DNA of 8,916 bases from an uncultured Oceanobacillus sp. (GTDB lineage: Bacteria; Bacillota; Bacilli; Bacillales; Amphibacillaceae): assembly GCA_938004015.1 (NCBI GenBank), contig CALKWU010000022.1, positions 1 to 8,916 on the forward strand, read 5' to 3'. Numbering within the stretch: position 1 is the first letter of the stretch; each line of letters begins with the position of its first letter. Of the stretch, positions 6,544 through 8,916 are shown piece by piece. Below the pieces are notes generated by a model. That model saw nothing but the letters and a program-made list of their open reading frames with translations, was not told where the DNA came from and searched no databases. Both the position numbers and the translations under genes were made by a program.

Positions 6544-6630
6544 AACATGACCTTCCTTTTTGCAATTTCTTCTGATGTTAGCCTATGAACAAAAATAAAC
6601 CACGTTCCTACCCCCGTCCGTTTTTCATTT

Positions 6631-6660
6631 TGGATAATATCAACCGCATGAGAGAAACTA
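6631..6660 (+). promoter_or_regulatory. Forespore-type (SigG/SigF-like) promoter candidate for the DUF3231-MFS pair
   Basis: TGGATA (6631-6636) and GAAACTA (6654-6660) are 17 nt apart. They compare with the SigG-type TGAATA and CATACTA elements at 5 of 6 and 5 of 7. Transcription would begin near 6667, just before the ribosome site at 6671-6678, giving a short leader as is common for spore genes. No good SigA pair is visible in the same gap. Confidence 0.35.
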
Positions 6661-6684
6661 TGGAAGATGAAAAGGAGGAATGAC

Positions 6685-7179
6685 ATGGCTGCGAAACAAA
6701 CGAAAGAACACCCTTTCCATTCCGGAGAGGTGTACCATTTATGGAATTATTTATACGACACGAAACATTTACTCGTCTTCTTACAAGTATGGATCAACCA
6801 TTGTGGAGATGAAGAGTTGAAAAATTATTTGGAAGACTTGACGGAAAGTTGCATCGTCCAAGAAGAAGAAAATGTAGAAGGTATTTTAAAAGATGCCGGT
6901 ATCCGTTTGCCCCCTGCCCCGCCGGATCGTCCCCATGTGGAAGTGGAAGACATCCCCGCCGGTGCACGATTGAACGATCCGGAAATTTTCTTCATTGTGC
7001 AACACGTACTTATGCAACAAAGAGCCACAAGCAGTTTCATCACCGGGATTTCCATTCGGGAAGATATCCGCTCTATGTTCGGTGAGTTCCATTCACAACA
7101 GGAAGAATATGAAGAAAAATTGCTGGCGCTCGCCAAAGAGAAAGGTTGGCTAGTAATGCCACCAATCAATATCAAGTAA
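6685..7179 (+). CDS. DUF3231 family protein (CotF-like, predicted ferritin-like helical bundle)
   Basis: 164 aa from the preferred start. It resembles DUF3231 proteins, which occur in Bacillales as one copy (~165 aa) or two tandem copies (~330 aa) of a helical domain related to spore coat protein CotF; this is the single-copy form. Two helical halves are visible: residues about 8-63 (Glu/Leu-rich, with YLEDLTE and QEEENVEGIL) and about 80-152. They are joined by a Pro-rich linker, GIRLPPAPPDRP. The C-terminus, LLALAKEKGWLVMPP, is a typical family ending. The function is unknown. An ATG at 6667 is in frame, but it lies before the ribosome site AAAGGAGG (6671-6678), which is 6 nt before the ATG at 6685. 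It probably forms an operon with the MFS gene 24 nt downstream and is divergent from ssuA. Confidence 0.75.
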   Translation: MAAKQTKEHPFHSGEVYHLWNYLYDTKHLLVFLQVWINHCGDEELKNYLEDLTESCIVQEEENVEGILKDAGIRLPPAPPDRPHVEVEDIPAGARLNDPEIFFIVQHVLMQQRATSSFITGISIREDIRSMFGEFHSQQEEYEEKLLALAKEKGWLVMPPINIK

Positions 7180-7203
7180 CGTCGTCTAAGGAGTGCACGA
7201 ACG

Positions 7204-8436
7204 TTGAAAAAAAACAATAAAGGTATGTTGATACTTGCTGTCGGATCCGTCCCCTTGATGATGACCCTCGGCAATTCCATGCTTATTCCTGTCCTGCCCA
7301 AGATGAAACAGGAGCTTGATCTGTCCCAGCTGCAAACAAGTTTGACGATCACCGTGTTTTCCATCGCCGCAGCAATCATGATTCCGATCATGGGTTATCT
7401 GTCGGATCGATTTTCCCGGAAAATCATCATGCTCCCTTCCCTCATCCTGTTTGCTGCCGGTGCTTTTTTGGCTGGGTTGGGGGCAAGCTTATTCACTTCA
7501 TACATTTGGGTCATCATCGGACGGACCATTCAAGGGATTGGCGCAGCCGGCAGCGCCCCAATCGCGATGGCATTGATCGGGGATTTATTCAAAGGCGGTG
7601 AGCGCAGCAAAGTGCTTGGAATTTTTGAAGCATCCAACGGACTGGGAAAAGTCCTTTCCCCGATTTTCGGCTCACTCCTCGCATTGATTGTTTGGTATGC
7701 GGTGTTTTTTGCTTTTCCCATTGTCAGCCTCATCGCTGCTGTTTTAGTGTGGATTTTTGTGAAGGAACGCAGACACCGTCAAGCACCGCCTCCATTCCGG
7801 AAATATGCATTGGGGCTTTTAAGTGTCTTCAAATTGGAAGGTAGATGGTTGTTCACCGCTTATTTGGCAGGCGGTACTTGTTTGTTCACGTTGTTCGGCA
7901 TTCTTTTTTATTTATCCGATGTGCTGGAGACGACTTACGACATCGATGGCGTTCCAAAAGGTCTCGTTTTGGCGATTCCACTTCTCGTGATGGTCACGAC
8001 ATCTTATATCACCGGCAGTAAAATCGGGAACAATCTAGTGAGGATGAAATGGTTTTCGGTCATCGGTCTTTTTTTTATGACGCTTTCTTACGGAACTCTC
8101 GTGTTTTTTGAAAATTTGTTCCCGTTTCTCCTCATCCTCGCGTTAAGCAGTTTCGGGGCAGGACTTACATTGCCATGTGTCAACAGTCTGATCACAGGGG
8201 CTGTCGGAAAAGAACGGAGAGGGTTCGTATCTTCTCTATACGGTTCGGTGCGCTTCTTAGGGGTGGCTTTCGGACCACCTGTTTTTACCCGGCTCATGGA
8301 ATGGTCACGAACCGGGATGTTCATCTCCATTGCCGTTTTCACCTTCCTCGTCGGCTTGCTCGTCTTGTTGCTCATTCATGTGAAAGGCAAAGATGGAAAA
8401 CATCGGAAAAAAATCATCCGATACAACTATTTGTAA
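7204..8436 (+). CDS. MFS transporter, DHA1-type drug/metabolite efflux
   Basis: 410 aa with about 12 hydrophobic segments, the standard size for the 12-TM DHA1 antiporter group. Motif A, GYLSDRFSRKIIM (64-76), lies in the loop between segments 2 and 3. GRTIQGIGAA (106-115) in segment 4 holds the conserved Arg107. The motif C region in segment 5 is diverged, NGLGKVLSPIFG (145-156), but keeps a Pro. The C-terminal half has the related GFVSSLYGSVRFLGVAFGPP. Export coupled to protons is the expected mechanism; the substrate cannot be told. The start is TTG, with TAAGGAG ending 10 nt upstream; an ATG seven codons later (7225) is possible but has a poorer ribosome site. It follows the DUF3231 gene by 24 nt, so the two are probably cotranscribed. 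The C-terminus is short and strongly basic (KDGKHRKK). Confidence 0.85.
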   Translation: MKKNNKGMLILAVGSVPLMMTLGNSMLIPVLPKMKQELDLSQLQTSLTITVFSIAAAIMIPIMGYLSDRFSRKIIMLPSLILFAAGAFLAGLGASLFTSYIWVIIGRTIQGIGAAGSAPIAMALIGDLFKGGERSKVLGIFEASNGLGKVLSPIFGSLLALIVWYAVFFAFPIVSLIAAVLVWIFVKERRHRQAPPPFRKYALGLLSVFKLEGRWLFTAYLAGGTCLFTLFGILFYLSDVLETTYDIDGVPKGLVLAIPLLVMVTTSYITGSKIGNNLVRMKWFSVIGLFFMTLSYGTLVFFENLFPFLLILALSSFGAGLTLPCVNSLITGAVGKERRGFVSSLYGSVRFLGVAFGPPVFTRLMEWSRTGMFISIAVFTFLVGLLVLLLIHVKGKDGKHRKKIIRYNYL

Positions 8437-8459
8437 ACGACAGGTGTTCACGTTTTTTT
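8435..8459 (+). terminator. Weak terminator candidate after the MFS gene
   Basis: AAACG (8435-8439) can pair with CGTTT (8451-8455), and the T run continues to 8459 (seven T). The stem is short and AT-rich and the loop is 11 nt, so efficiency is doubtful. Its place, between convergent genes and starting within the MFS stop codon, is right for a terminator. It overlaps the last codons of the opposing YitT-like gene. Confidence 0.3.
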
Positions 8460-8916
8460 CCGCCAACTGAACAAAAAGACGTCTCCTGTAGAGTATTGGA
8501 CGATAATATTTGCTACACGTGTCGCAATCCATTGGCTGATGAGGGCGAGAATGATGATTTTCCAATCGATGATCATGGCGGTGAACAAAAAGATGCATCC
8601 ATTGATCCAAAATAAGGCATGTCCCGGCAACATGCCGTATTTCTTTGACATGATCAAAGCAAGGACACCAATGCCACCATTGGATACATGTTGCCGCAAA
8701 AGCAGACCGATTCCGATTCCGAGAAAAATGGAACCGAACACTAAATCGATGATGACACTTCGATGAGGAATGTGGATTTGCTCAAAAAAACCGACGGCAA
8801 TCGAAGTCACGGTAATCGCCAACAGGGTCCAAACGGCGAAACGTTTCCCCAGCACATAAATTCCAAATAAAAGCAAAATAAAATTGACAAGCCAAAGAGC
8901 AATCCCCGTACTGAGA
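8448..8916 (-). CDS. YitT-family (DUF161) membrane protein, N-terminus outside window
   Basis: At least 156 residues are present, and the frame stays open to the window edge, so the start lies beyond 8916. A TTG at 8874-8876 could be read as a start but would cut into a membrane segment, since the frame continues upstream as hydrophobic sequence. The visible part has about four membrane segments. It also has the family's conserved inner stretch, here LFGIYVLGKRFAVWTLL followed later by GIGIGLLLRQHVSNGGIGVLALIM. Most YitT proteins (~280 aa) carry a soluble DUF2179 domain after the membrane part. Here the protein ends about 15 residues after the last segment (STGDVFLFSWRKKT), so it belongs to the short, membrane-only kind such as YitE/YczE/YyaS-type proteins. 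The function is unknown. It is convergent with the MFS gene, with 11 nt between the stops. Confidence 0.7.
   Translation of the reverse strand, partial: LSTGIALWLVNFILLLFGIYVLGKRFAVWTLLAITVTSIAVGFFEQIHIPHRSVIIDLVFGSIFLGIGIGLLLRQHVSNGGIGVLALIMSKKYGMLPGHALFWINGCIFLFTAMIIDWKIIILALISQWIATRVANIIVQYSTGDVFLFSWRKKT

Noticed and set aside
6544..6684. Riboswitch (for example an S-box) controlling the sulfonate operon
   Set aside because: The 141-nt gap is shared with the divergent unit and shows no conserved riboswitch core or terminator before ssuA.
6825..7391. Long minus-strand frame (188 codons) opposite the DUF3231 and MFS genes
   Set aside because: It spans two recognised plus-strand genes and their gap, is Ser/Ile/Thr-rich like a shadow, and has no family resemblance.
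8175..8615. Plus-strand frame of 146 codons crossing the MFS end and the YitT-like gene
   Set aside because: It overlaps two better-supported genes, has no ribosome site, and shows no recognisable domain.
1..8916. CRISPR array, tRNA, rRNA, insertion sequence or phage module
   Set aside because: No spaced direct repeats, tRNA-like folds, transposase or integrase motifs, or composition breaks were seen on either strand.

Overview
The window is ordinary chromosomal DNA of a low-to-mid GC, spore-forming member of the Bacillales (Bacillus / Planococcaceae type). The basis is the gene content: the yunE-yunD-yunC-yunB block known from Bacillus subtilis, a YqhV-like protein, strong AGGAGG-type ribosome sites, and TTG/GTG starts. 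No insertion sequence, phage gene, tRNA, rRNA or CRISPR array is visible.

Layout. (1) Positions 25-3490, all minus strand, transcribed from right to left: yunE (TauE/SafE anion exporter family), yunD (5'-nucleotidase-like metallophosphatase), yunC (DUF1805) and yunB (sporulation membrane protein). yunE and yunD are tightly coupled. yunC and yunB are each preceded by an RNA hairpin that touches or includes their ribosome site, which suggests separate tuning of the distal genes. (2) Positions 3491-3755: divergent intergenic region with candidate promoters and an 18-bp inverted repeat. (3) Positions 3756-4031: yqhV-like small membrane protein on the plus strand, whose 3' end overlaps the end of ssuB. 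(4) Positions 4002-6543, minus strand: a complete ABC importer of the aliphatic sulfonate/taurine type, in the order binding lipoprotein, permease, ATPase. (5) Positions 6685-8436, plus strand: a single-domain DUF3231 (CotF-like, ferritin-like fold) protein followed by a 12-TM MFS efflux pump, probably one operon. A forespore-type promoter candidate precedes it. (6) Positions 8448-8916, minus strand: the C-terminal part of a YitT-family (DUF161) membrane protein without the usual C-terminal DUF2179 domain. Its start lies outside the window.

How the genes fit together. Two themes recur: sporulation (yunB, possibly the DUF3231 gene) and sulfur handling (a sulfonate importer, and a TauE/SafE protein whose family exports sulfite or sulfonates). 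No desulfonating monooxygenase (SsuD/TauD) is present here, so the sulfur route would have to be completed elsewhere. I found no convincing undescribed system. The more interesting signals are regulatory: the terminator-like hairpin that contains the yunB ribosome site, the hairpin abutting the yunC ribosome site, and a possible SigG-type promoter for the DUF3231-MFS pair.
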